Source: Chlorokybus atmophyticus (taxonomy: Eukaryota; Streptophyta; Chlorokybophyceae; Chlorokybales; Chlorokybaceae). From it: a DNA stretch of 64,000 nt. Position 1 is the stretch's first letter. Each line of letters starts with the position of its first letter. The DNA lies in the NCBI GenBank assembly GCA_009103225.1, contig RHPI01000446.1:87038-151037 (forward strand). Reading direction: 5' to 3'. A model generated the notes under the pieces. That model saw nothing but the letters and a program-made list of their open reading frames with translations, made no database searches and had not been told where the DNA came from. Shown piece after piece: positions 1 to 12,100 of the stretch. The position numbers were made by a program, and so were the translations under genes.

Positions 1-410
1 GGAACCCGAGCGGTCCCAGCTCAGCCAGCAGTTCATCCACATTGTCACGAGCAACAAGGTTCACCACCACATGGTTCTCGCCGAGGCCGTGCGGGTGTAT
101 TGCCGCATGAGACAACACGTCTTCTTCTGTTTCTTCCAAAGCCATGCGGCCAATGCGAGCGGCGTGGCGCTCGGCGACGAGGCGAAGGCCACCGCTGACC
201 ACAGGAGAAAAGCCACCTGGAGGGAGGGAACACTGAGAGAGTGGGGTGTGAGAGGTTGAGCTGGTCGGTCAAGTGGTCTACTTACTTTGTGAGTGTGGCG
301 CTTGTTGCATTGCGTGGGTGGAGGTCAGCAGCAGCATTGCTGGGAGGATGGAAAGCCAGTGCCATGCGCGGGCATGCATGGCGGCGCGGCCGCTGGAGTG
401 GGAGCTGCAT
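1..410 (-). CDS. 5' part of an unidentified gene, runs off the left edge
   Basis: Two minus-strand exons fit together in phase. Exon 1 runs from the ATG at 410 to about 286 and stops at a GTAAGT donor. The intron is 195-285. Exon 2 starts at 194 after a ...GTCAG acceptor and stays open to base 1. Joining them gives an N-terminus rich in Arg, Pro, Ala and Ser that looks like an organelle-targeting peptide, followed by a mixed alpha/beta-looking stretch with GGLRLVAERHAAR and, near the edge, NHVVVNLVARDNVDELLAEL. I do not recognise the family. The phase match across the intron (two bases plus one) and the strong G/C bias at third positions in exon 2 support a real gene. The start codon is the first ATG in the open frame and an upstream exon is possible. 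The product and the remaining exons lie outside the window. Confidence 0.5.
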
Positions 411-1153
411 GAGGTGGTCATGGCGGCCAGCAGCAGGGGATGAGGGTGCAAGCACTACAAACAAGACATAAGTTTTAGTCGCAATTGACGCACATTGTCG
501 CGCTGCTGGTCACTGAGGAGAATGCGTACGCTGTATGTACAATGTGACATGCGTACAACGAGAACCAATTGGAAGAGCCACTTTCACAACACAGACGCAC
601 GAGCAAACGCACACGTACACACACCGCACAGCAGGAGGCCAAGACCGCCTGCGTATGTTGCACCCAACGCCGCCGCCGCCGCCGCTCACCCGAGTGGCTT
701 CTTTCACCCCCAACTCAGCACTGTGATGGACTAATGACTCACCACTGGAGGCAGGCTTCACAGCAAACAAGGACAGTGGAAGAGAGTTACATAGACACCA
801 GTCGCCCACAGCATATTATTACCCAGGTACAGGTGAACCCAGCATCATTCCTTGATTCAATCACGTGTGTTCAATTGCACCCCAACCGGGCCTTGGGCGA
901 TGCACACACGTCAGACACACAGGCGGCGCTCCCATGCACACGATGATGATGCATGCGAGCGCTTCTCCTCTCTCGTCTCTCCTCTCACATGCATCATCAA
1001 ACCGAGGAGAGAAGGTCACAGCAGCAACCAGAATAGCCCCCCTCCCACGTGAGGATATACCTGAGCCGTATACCTTTAACATATATATACCCGCCGACAC
1101 AATCTGGGACTTGGAGATTTGGCATTGTTGGGGGGTGCGCGTGACCCGTGTCC

Positions 1154-1229
1154 ATAAAGCGGCTGACTGTGACAGAAAAAGTACCTCAACACAACAAGTG
1201 GAGGTACTCTTCTGTCACAGCAGCTTTAT
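1154..1229. repeat. Imperfect hairpin-forming inverted repeat
   Basis: The arms CTGTGACAGAAAAAGTACCTC and GAGGTACTCTTCTGTCACAG pair over about 20 bp with a 17-base loop (ACACAACAAGTG region). The pairing extends outward through ATAAAGC/GCTTTAT with small bulges. It could be a short MITE-like element or a fold-back transcript such as a small-RNA precursor. There is no coding potential. Confidence 0.6.
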
Positions 1230-1636
1230 CACAACTTTCTGCTTCCGACCGACGATGCCTCTTGCAGTTGAGGCCTCCTCAACACTTCGCATGCCTCTTC
1301 AACTCCAACGGACTCACTGCCTGTTGTTGTGAATGACGTCCTCAATGCTGGTTGGAGTTAACGTTTCAGTCATGGGGTGTGCAGGTCTGCTGGTGGTGTT
1401 ATCATTACATTGTCAATAGTCTGCACTCAGCACCACACCGCCTTACGGAGTCACCATGACATGCATGCTGGGCAGGCAAGGGTGCTTTCTGTGATAGGGG
1501 CTATTCTCTGATTACCCGCAGTGCGGGTCCCGCACCTTTTTGCCAACGGGGCTGATGCCTTTTCTGTCTGTCCAGCAGACATGTCGGTTGTTGGTAGTAG
1601 AACTGGGTATAATTGACAACATAGCATCCCTCCCTA

Positions 1637-1693
1637 GGCTGTATGGTACAGGCTAGCGAGGGGCGCTTTTTTCTAGGCTGCATCATACAGCCT
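1637..1693. repeat. Short imperfect inverted repeat
   Basis: AGGCTGTATGGTACAGGCT and, downstream, AGGCTGCATCATACAGCCT are inverted relative to each other with 16 of 19 positions pairing. They are separated by about 19 bases containing a T6 run. No gene is attached to it, and it may be a degenerate mobile-element end. Confidence 0.35.
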
Positions 1694-3685
1694 GTATGCC
1701 TTTATTGAGCGTGCGGCCTGCCTATCAGGAGCTGCCTAAGCCTAGCCTACCATGAAACCAATGATGCCCACCATCGCTATTGCAGTAAGGGTATGGGCTG
1801 TTCCTTCATCAGTCAGCCATGCAATAGCGTCGTGTTAGCAGTTATAGACCGGTTTGCGCGTATGGGTGGATGGTGAAAATGGTGAGAGTGGCATGCTGAT
1901 CGCATGCATCATGTCTCACTCAATTCACAACGTGTCAGCTTGTGAGCAAATTAAAGCATCCACATGCAAACATATTTATATGCATGAAACGACAGCAAGG
2001 ATCTTATGATTCATAACCTAAGGTTATTATAGTAAGCATGCTTAAATGCTTGTTATTGTCATTCAAATAAAGCGAGAGATATTCTAGCATGTGCATGCCA
2101 TCATGCTATAATCTTCATGCTTGATAAGGACGAATGTTCGTTTTACATGCAATGACATCGGTTATGAGAAGTTTGAATGCAATGCTTAAGCATACATCTG
2201 GCAGTTTTTCAATACTCATGGCCAAAAGAAGATTGTCATATGTTTACCCTTGAAGCATTAATCCCTTAAACATTGCTTCCTTGTAAACATCACCCATGCT
2301 TGATTACAATCAATTGACCAACAAACGCTATTTATTACACGCTGACCTGCATAACATATGATAAAATGAGGTTATACGTAAGCAGACGTGTGAATGTTTG
2401 CTGTGTAATTGTAACACTGTGCAATTGCTGCATACGGTGATCGCAATGCAATATCGCCCGCAATAACATGGAACCAATGACGCAGTTTCAGTGTGATGTA
2501 TGTGACAAGATGTCACATGTATCACATTGCTTGAACATCATGCGATAAGTTGCTTATGATGTTTGCTAACTTGAATTCTTAGAAAGAACGTTGTGAAATG
2601 TTGATGCTCATTACCAATGAGTATATAAAGTATAAGTTGATGGATAAGCATTCATTTCATGTCGATGTGTTAAAGTTAACTCATAAGTAATAAGTATATA
2701 TGGTATAGATTAATGGATAAGCATTTATTCTTTATTAATGTGTTATGAGGACGGATATCGATATGTTGCAGCAAAGTTGGTTGTACTTGTGTTCTTGTAC
2801 GATGCACACATATGTAAGCTGCATTCAATTTACAACTTGCTATCGGTTTATGGCTGCAGAAAAAGAAGATGCATGAGGGATGCCATGGATGCCAGTGGAT
2901 AATCAAAGGATTTGTACGAACATCCAATTGACTTTATGTGCATATTAAAATTGGGACAAGCATGATTGGCGGAGTTGATTCATTCCTCTCTTTTAGTAAT
3001 CACGGCAGAGACCTGTGTACATGTCATGATGATTCCCTTAATTGTCAGCAAGTACAGAAGTTACAGACGGGTGTGTTGTATATAGTTTGCATGTGTAAAG
3101 CATGTTGTAATTGTGACAATCCCCACCCACTCTCAAACTCATCCCAATTGCACCTACATCCCCAAGCCTACGCGCGTGTACATAAATCTCTAAAACTATT
3201 GTGTACGCAATGCATGCAAGTGTGCACGCACATTAACACACATAAGTTGCTGAAGCTTCTTGTCTCCACCTCTGGTCAACCATCATGCTAGGATCCAATG
3301 CATAAAGCGTGCGGTTTAGAGACCTATCTAATGCTCGTGCGCAGCACAAACAAATGCGCACACACTTAAATGCACATATGTTGCCCGATTTGTTGTTGTT
3401 TGTTGCCATTGCTATGCTACGGTATTCACGGAGCATACAAGGGTGGATGTTGTTGGGTTTAACATGTCACAACCGTCTTTGAAAAACACATACTGCACCA
3501 ACAGCTTCTGCTTATTCAACAACACTCTAGAATGACTACACACGCTAACCCATGCGATGAATATCGGGCAGCAACAAAGTATACACAATCTGCAACAATG
3601 AGCAATGGTACACACACATATGTATCTCACTACAATACTTGAGTACTCCAGTACATTTTCGTTTCCTTCTTTGTGAATCTCTCCC

Positions 3686-5107
3686 TCAGGCGGGTGAGAT
3701 GCGCAAACCCGTGAAGACCTCACCTTCGCCCAACACGTGCACGTCGACGCTCTCGGCTTGCAACTGCAACGGAGCTGCAATAACCACACACCGATGCGAT
3801 GTCAACCCGCCCAAACACACATGCACAAGCGAACACGCGCATGTGCGCGCACACAGCACGTGCTCGTGCGCACATGTATGCACATGCACACAGACACACA
3901 CGTGCGCACCCACCATAGTATAAGAACGGGAACGTGTGGTGCGAGTGCTTGTCCGGCTGCTCTTTCGTGATCTTCACGAAAGCCTCCCACGTCGCGTCCG
4001 CCGCCGGTCGTGGCATCAGAAACACGTAGTCCTGTCGTTGCGGTTGTTGTTGTTATCTCATGCACGTGCCACTGTGCCACCAACACACGACATGTGCAGC
4101 ACCTCGATGGTGGGAGGCATGCGCAGGCCGTCGTCGGGTGGGGGCGGGGCGGAAAGGGGCACGAAGCTGAGGAAGCCAGAGTGGACGCTCACCTTGCCGA
4201 TGTGATCGTACTGCGAGGGGAAGTGTGTGTGCATGTGCGCGCGCGTGCATGCGCAAGTGTATGCCAGTGCGTGTGTACATGTGCATCTGCACGTGTCTAT
4301 CGTCGGGATTGTTGTGCAGTGCAATTTCCATATTGATTCGCTTACGTCTGATAGCTTGTCTGAGCGCTCGCCCAAGTAGAGGTAGTCCTTGTCCTTGGAC
4401 AGCTGCAGGCCGTCACTCTGCGCGCAAGTGGGCACATGAACACGCGCACGCACACATGCACATGCACACCTGCGCAGACATCATTGCACACAAACACTCT
4501 CGCGCACACACACACACACGTGCATACCAACACTTGCGCACATGCATACAAGTTTGTGCATGCACGCATGCATGCACAAAGTTCCGCACACCCAAGCAAA
4601 GTTCACAATGCCTCGAAATTGAACGCCTACGTAACAAACAGAATGCGACAACCATGCACACATACACCAATAGTTGCACATGGTCACTCACCTCACGCAG
4701 CTGTTCAGCAAGCGGTTCCGGCATCATAAACGCCACAACAGTCCCAACTTTGCTCTCTCCTCCTCCTCCTGCTCCTCCTCCTCCCTTCTCTCCTCCCTCC
4801 CCTCTCCCCGTGGCCGCCCCGCGACGCTTGCCCTCCTCCACCAGCTTGCCGATGTCCAGCGCGAGGTGGGCGTCCACCAGAGCGACCTGGAGGAGGAGGA
4901 GGAGGGGCAGGGGGTTGTGGGTGTGGATGTGGGAGTGGGTGTGGTGGTGGTGGGGGGGGTTTTGCTTACCGGGTGGAGCCTGACGGGCTTGTCTGCTGCT
5001 GCGGCGGCAGCAGCGAAGGTCCTGCAGGTGGAGGAGTAGGGGGACAAGGTTGCGGTCGAGCGCATCAGCAAGCTGCCACCGCGGCGCAGGCACGCCGCCG
5101 CCGCCAT
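3686..5107 (-). CDS. Unidentified six-exon protein, probably mitochondrial
   Basis: The exons on the minus strand are 5107-4970, 4886-4692, 4417-4346, 4210 to about 4110, 4031-3914 and 3774-3686, with a TGA stop at 3686-3688. Phases agree at every junction. The donor of exon 4 could be one of two in-phase GT sites. The N-terminus (MAAAACLRRGG, then LLMRSTATLSPYSSTCRTFA) is a good mitochondrial presequence. An in-frame upstream ATG at 5260 would add an alanine/asparagine-rich leader, so the start is uncertain. The mature part has VALVDAHLALDIGKLVEEGK, a Gly-rich linker of about 20 residues, then GTVVAFMMPEPLAEQLRE, YDHIGKVSVHSGFLSFVP, YVFLMPRPAADATWEAF and the C-terminal VHVLGEGEVFTGLRISPA. 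The total is about 240 residues. I do not recognise the family. Introns are rich in alternating CA/CG, especially 4220-4310 and 4430-4600. Confidence 0.6.
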
Positions 5108-5810
5108 GATGCCCGCCTTCAACAACAACAGGTGCTGAAGCAGACGTCCCAGCTCGTTTGTTTCAGCCGCAGTCGTCGCTGCCGCAGCGTGGTGGCTGTT
5201 GCTGTTGGCGGCGGCGGCGGCGGCGGCGGCGGCGTTATTGCCAAGAGGAAACTCGCCCATTTGCTCTCCTCTTGTACTTTTTGCTGAAATACAGTTTAGT
5301 TGCGTGCGTGCGTGCGTGCGTGCCTGTGTGAGAGTGTTAGACAGGTGGTCAGCGTGATTGGTGGTTGTGCCTGCGCATGGCGGGTGGCGGTGAGGCGGAC
5401 AAGTACACGCCGCCTCACTGGTGAGCAAACCATGCGTTAGATCGCTTGTTGCTGACCTTTGACGTTACTCTGGATTGTTTTTGTTTTCTCGGTCAACCAT
5501 GCCATGCCGTGCTCACCCTTTGTGTGTTTGTGCGTCCGGTGTTTTTCTTTCTTCGGAGCTGCGGGGGAGGCTTAATTGTTTTTAGGCTTGATGGTTGAGT
5601 TTGTCACGTCGTGTTCTATATGCACACACACATAATCAAACAGACTGACTGATAATCAGACACACAGAGACCAACAATCAAGGACACACGCGCACGCAGC
5701 CCTCCTTTGTTGTATGACACATTGTCACCATCCTCATCGCCACCACCATTTCCATTGCAATTATCATCATTACCTCCACCACCACCACCACCACCACCAC
5801 CACCACAACC
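5108..5810. promoter_or_regulatory. Divergent promoter region of the 3.7-5.1 kb gene and the FHA gene
   Basis: About 700 bp separate the two head-to-head start codons. The region contains a GCC run near 5210-5235, a (GCGT)n tract at about 5302-5325, and close to the FHA start a CAC/CCA trinucleotide run at 5774-5808. No TATA box is obvious. Confidence 0.35.
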
Positions 5811-7445
5811 ATGTACTCGTGCAGGGCGTGCCCCCCTCGTTCGTCGGGCTCCGTGTTCCTCGACGCCCTCAAGTCCGGCACCCTCGTCGACTCCCACGCC
5901 ATCGACAACAACGCGCATGTGGTGCTCGGACGCAGCCCGCAGATAGCGGACATCGTCCTAGACCACGCATCCATCAGGCACGTGTAGTGATGATGTGGTA
6001 TACTGTGTGTGTGCTTGTGGTGATAACCTGTTTGATGGTGGGATTGATGTCAGTCGGCAGCACGCTGCGTTGGTACACAAGCGTGACGGCGGCGTGGCGC
6101 TCATCGACTTGAACTCCGCGCATGGGACGTTTGTCGACGGCACGCGCATCGAACCCGACACTGCTGTCGGTAAGAGTGCATACGCATTGCATGTGTGGGC
6201 TTGTGCAGCATGAGTTTCCTTCCTTTTGGTAATGCATACATGTTTGAGTCAATGAACTGTAGACCTCAACACAAAGTGCACGATCACGTTTGGCGCGTCC
6301 ACGCGAGAGTATCGTCTGCGGCGCGAAGAACCTATCCGCAAAAACACTTCTGGTAAGCCAACAGCACTATGATCCGTTGTGTTGGTTCCATATGTTCGCT
6401 GAGGGGGCTGTATAGCAAGTGTCATAGGCATTGCACCACACATCACATGTATCGGTTACATCGCACAGGCACAAGCACACATATGTGTACGCGCATGCCT
6501 GCACGCCTGCTTGTGCGTACCCCAGTATGCATACAGCACACGCACTTACAGATAGGAGGGCCAGAGACAGCGACAGGAAGCGCAGAGACCGCAGCGTGTC
6601 GCCTCCATCCCGCTCTCGCGACACAACAACAACAACAACAACAACAACCACAAGCGCACACGCACCGGCACAACCAGCTGCAAAGCCATCCACCAGCGGA
6701 TGGGACCAAACGGTCGCCCCCGCAGGCTAGTTGATTGATGATCTCAACGCAACACGGTACATACGTTGTTGGTGTTTTGTTATGGGAGTTTCATGTTTGA
6801 TGTGTGTCAGGTGGCCCGAGGTTGCCATTGAGTACAGAAGACAAGAAGAAGCTTTTGTGGGGTAGCAAAAAGCAGGCCGCGGCAGCGAGCACTGAGGTAC
6901 GCACTCAACAAGGTGTCATGTACGCGTGTGCACGCTTGCCTTTGTTCCTTACGAGACAATGAAGTGATGTGCGTCGTTCGTTTGTGCTGTAGCCTGCGGA
7001 CGAGGTGCCTGGAAACAGTCGGTGGGACTCGGTGCAGTTTGACGACCCCGAACGCAGCATGAAGTTCAAGAAACTCATGGTACATGCACACAGTATCAAG
7101 CAGGGTTGTTCATAACTGTGCCTATATAAGCACACGTGCATATGCATGTATGCACGCGTGCGTGTACGTGTCCGTGTTTTCCCGCATGCACCAACTCAGC
7201 ATGTACCAACTCTGTTGACCCATAGACCACTTCATAGACCTCACAATATGTCATGTTCACAGGGCATCAAGGCGTCATCATCATCGCACCCAACAGCTGC
7301 GGGCCCAAGCAGCAGCACTCTAAAGAAGGAGGCGGCCGCGCCGCTGAGGCCGGACAAGCAGCGGCAGGTGTCGCAGGAGCTCGAGGAGCAGTTCGTCTCG
7401 GGACTCAGGAGAAAAGATGGCAGGACGGTCGGCTTGGGTCGCTAG
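5811..7445 (+). CDS. NIPP1-like FHA-domain nuclear protein
   Basis: Seven exons: 5811-5977, 6054-6169, 6263-6352, 6552-6725, 6811-6896, 6993-7079 and 7263-7445, giving 300 residues. An FHA phosphothreonine-binding domain occupies about residues 20-125. It has the hallmarks GRSP, SRQHAALV, LIDLNSAHGTFVDG and ITFGASTREYRLR, the last being typical of NIPP1 (nuclear inhibitor of protein phosphatase 1). After it come an Arg/Ser/Asp-rich stretch, a poly-Thr run, LLWGSKKQ, a WDSVQFDDPERSMKFKKLM motif and a C-terminal GLRRKDGRTVGLG, all reminiscent of plant NIPP1-type proteins in splicing and phosphatase control. No RVxF PP1-docking motif is visible. Two introns have GC donors: 5978-6053 (AG|GCACGT) and 6726-6810 (CAG|GCTAGT). 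Using GT instead breaks the conserved SRQHA motif or the frame. Confidence 0.88.
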
Positions 7446-9152
<1,707 letters not shown>

Positions 9153-12100
9153 TCACGGCTCGTAACTGAGCATGGGCCCAAGCCACTTCTCGCACTCTTG
9201 CACGGGCATGCCTTTGCGGGCAGCATAGTCGTGCACTTGATCGCTTGTGATCTTACCAACAGCGAAGTACTCGGAGCATTTGTTGGCAAAGTACAGCCCG
9301 CTGACGCTGGCCGCTGGAAGCATGGCGAGGCTCTCCGTCAACTCAATGCTTGTCTGATCCTGGATGGCCATCAGGTTCCACATCGTCGTCTTCTCGGTGT
9401 GGTCCGGCTGAGACGGGTAGCCCGGTGCCGGCCTGATACCCTGCATTCCAAGACAACAACTCGTTACACGCTTGCGGCCACGTGGGCACTCATGCGCATA
9501 CACGCATGCACATACACATCCACACCTCCAGGCCATTATGACAACATGCATGTGTGAACCCTGCTGTACTGACCTGATACTTGACTTTAAGTTTGTCTTC
9601 AGCACTCAGGTTCTCATCCTTTGCATAGCCCCAATACTCCTTTCGCACAATCTCATGCAGCACTTCAGCAAACGCTTCGGCCAGCCTGTCGGCAAGGGCC
9701 TCGGCCATGATGTAGCTGAAGTCGTCGTGGGTATCCTTGAACTTCTGGATCATCTCATCCAAACCGAAGCCTGCGCTCACGGCAAACATGCCAAGGTAGT
9801 CCTTCACTCCTGAGCCCACGGGTGCAACGAAGTCCGAGAGAGCAAGATAGGGTTGCTCTGTTTCTTTCTCGCCTTGCTCCCGAAGAGTGTAGAATGTCGT
9901 AAGCACCTGGCAAGGACACATCAGAATATTTATCCACAGTATTGGAGACATTCACAGTACTGTCTGTGGGCATTACAACCTCAACGTAGCCATAATAGCC
10001 AGTGCGGTTGGGGCATGTACCTCGCTGCGTGACTCGTCTGTGTAGATGATGATGTCATCGCCATCAGAGTTAGCAGGATAGAACCCTACGATACCCCGCA
10101 GCTGAAGAAGCTTCTTGTCTACTATGTCCTTCAGCATGGCATTGGCCTCTTCAAACAACCGCTTGGCCTCAGCGCCAACTGTCTCATCGTTGAAGATCTT
10201 TGGAAACCCGCGATTCGGGTAGCGCCCTCGCAGCTGCCAAACCTGCCAACAACATGCAAGTCGAGTCAGCCTTTGTAACAGCACCACTCACACGTTGGTA
10301 ACTAGCTCGCCATCACGCAGATAACAACTGCCACGTGCCTGAAAGAAGGGGTTCCAGTCGATATCTTCAAGAACCTGCTCCAGCGGGAAGTCCGTGAGAA
10401 CTTTGTTGCCTAGGAAAGAAGGCGTCACTGGCTTGTTTTCGGGAAGCGACCAGTCAACCTTTAGATGGTTAGCGCGTGCTTTGGCAATGGGCAGGTACTT
10501 CCTGTCTTCCAAGCTAGCATAGAACTCCTGCAGCATATCTTATCAGATACTATACTTAATCACTGCACCCACACGATTGCCCAATTGAACAGACACTGCC
10601 TCATGCAAGCTGTCACGGTGCTGCATATGCTCCACATGATTGCCCAGCAGGGTAGCCCATAACGCATTGACTACCTACCTCGCGCATCTCTGCATAGGTG
10701 TCCGCAATATCTGCATTGAACTCCTCCTTTTTGTTCGGGTCAAGCAGACTTTGAACAACAGTGACGCTGCGGGAGGCATCCAGCACATGCACCGCCGGGC
10801 CGCTGTACTGAGGTGCGATCTTCACCGCCGTGTGCATCTTGCTGGTTGTTGCACCGCCAATCAACAAGGGAATCTTCAAGCCCTGCTTCTCCATCTCGCG
10901 GGCGACGTGTACCATCTCATCAAGCGATGGCGTGATCAGACCGCTCAAGCCAATAACATCAGCCTTGTGCTCCTTGGCCGCAGCCAATATTTTGTCACAG
11001 GGTGTCATGACGCCCAGATCAATAACCTGTGAGCAAAAACTCACATCAGTGTCCGCATGTGTTTGCAGTAAACCAAGTGCTTTGTGCACTCATGTGTTTG
11101 AGCGAATGCACAATGCATTTAATATGCTCTTGTCACGCATTATCATGCAAAACACCCTCGTCCATGGCACAATAGGCACCTTGTAGTTGTTGCATCCAAG
11201 CACGACAGCCACGATGTTCTTGCCGATATCGTGAACGTCGCCCTTGACCGTGGCAATGACCATGACGCCCGCGTTGCTCTCTTTTTCCTCTGCCGCGTCT
11301 GGGTTCGCCAACCTTGCGAGGCGTTTCTCTTCCTCCATGAAGGGTATCAGGTGGGCGACTGCCCGCTTCATGACGCGAGCTGACTTGATAACCTGGGGCA
11401 AGAACATCTTGCCTGCCCCAAACAGGTCGCCAACGATGTTCATGCCATCCATGAGAGGGCCCTCAATGATATGCAACGGACGCACGTAGCGACCGCCAGC
11501 ACGGGCCTCCTCAGTGTCCCGCACAACGAACTCATCAATGCCCTTCACGAGCGCATGCTCAATGCGTTTCTCAACAGGCTCATCCCGCCACGACTTGACA
11601 GCTAAATTTTGCAAACACAAGGGGTTGATGGTACAGCCACTGGTAAGAAAGCTCCTCCATGACCACATGGACAGCATGCAGGTGGTCTAGCGGCAAACAA
11701 AGACTTACCAACTGCTGCTTGGCTTGCTGGCTTGTTCCTTGCGTCCAGCTGTGCAGCAAACTCCAGCATGCGCTCGGTGGCATCATCGCAGCGGTTCAAA
11801 AGAACGTCCTCGACATGCTCAAGGAGGTCTTTGGGGATTTTATGGTATTCATCTGCTTTGACCTGGGCTGTGTTGACAATGCCCATGTCCATGCCATGTA
11901 GGCATGCATGATACAGGAAAGCACTGTGGAAGGCCCGCCTCACAACATCATTCCCACGGAAAGAGAAGGCAATGTTTGAGACACCACCGCTGATCTTGGC
12001 TCCCGGGCACATGCGCTTGATCTCACGGACAGACCTGCCAAAGACACACAGTGGATGAGCTAGCTTCTCATACATAAGCTTTAGCGCGCTTGCGTATTAA

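Larger units (their letters stand above)
411..3685. other. 3.3 kb without a recognisable gene
   Basis: No open frame here has protein-like composition or convincing splice sites, and I saw no tRNA-like sequence. The part to about 1.8 kb contains CA-rich patches, a GCC trinucleotide run near 670-690, and two inverted repeats (1154-1229 and 1637-1693). From about 1.85 to 3.45 kb the DNA becomes visibly AT-rich, with many TTTAT, TATA and AATTG words, unlike the GC-rich coding DNA on either side. Confidence 0.6.

Noticed and set aside
4220-4600. Cys/His/Thr-rich frames in CA/GT tracts, seen in many introns
   Set aside because: Such frames arise from ACAC/GTGT repeats (His-Thr, Cys-Val) and are not conserved.
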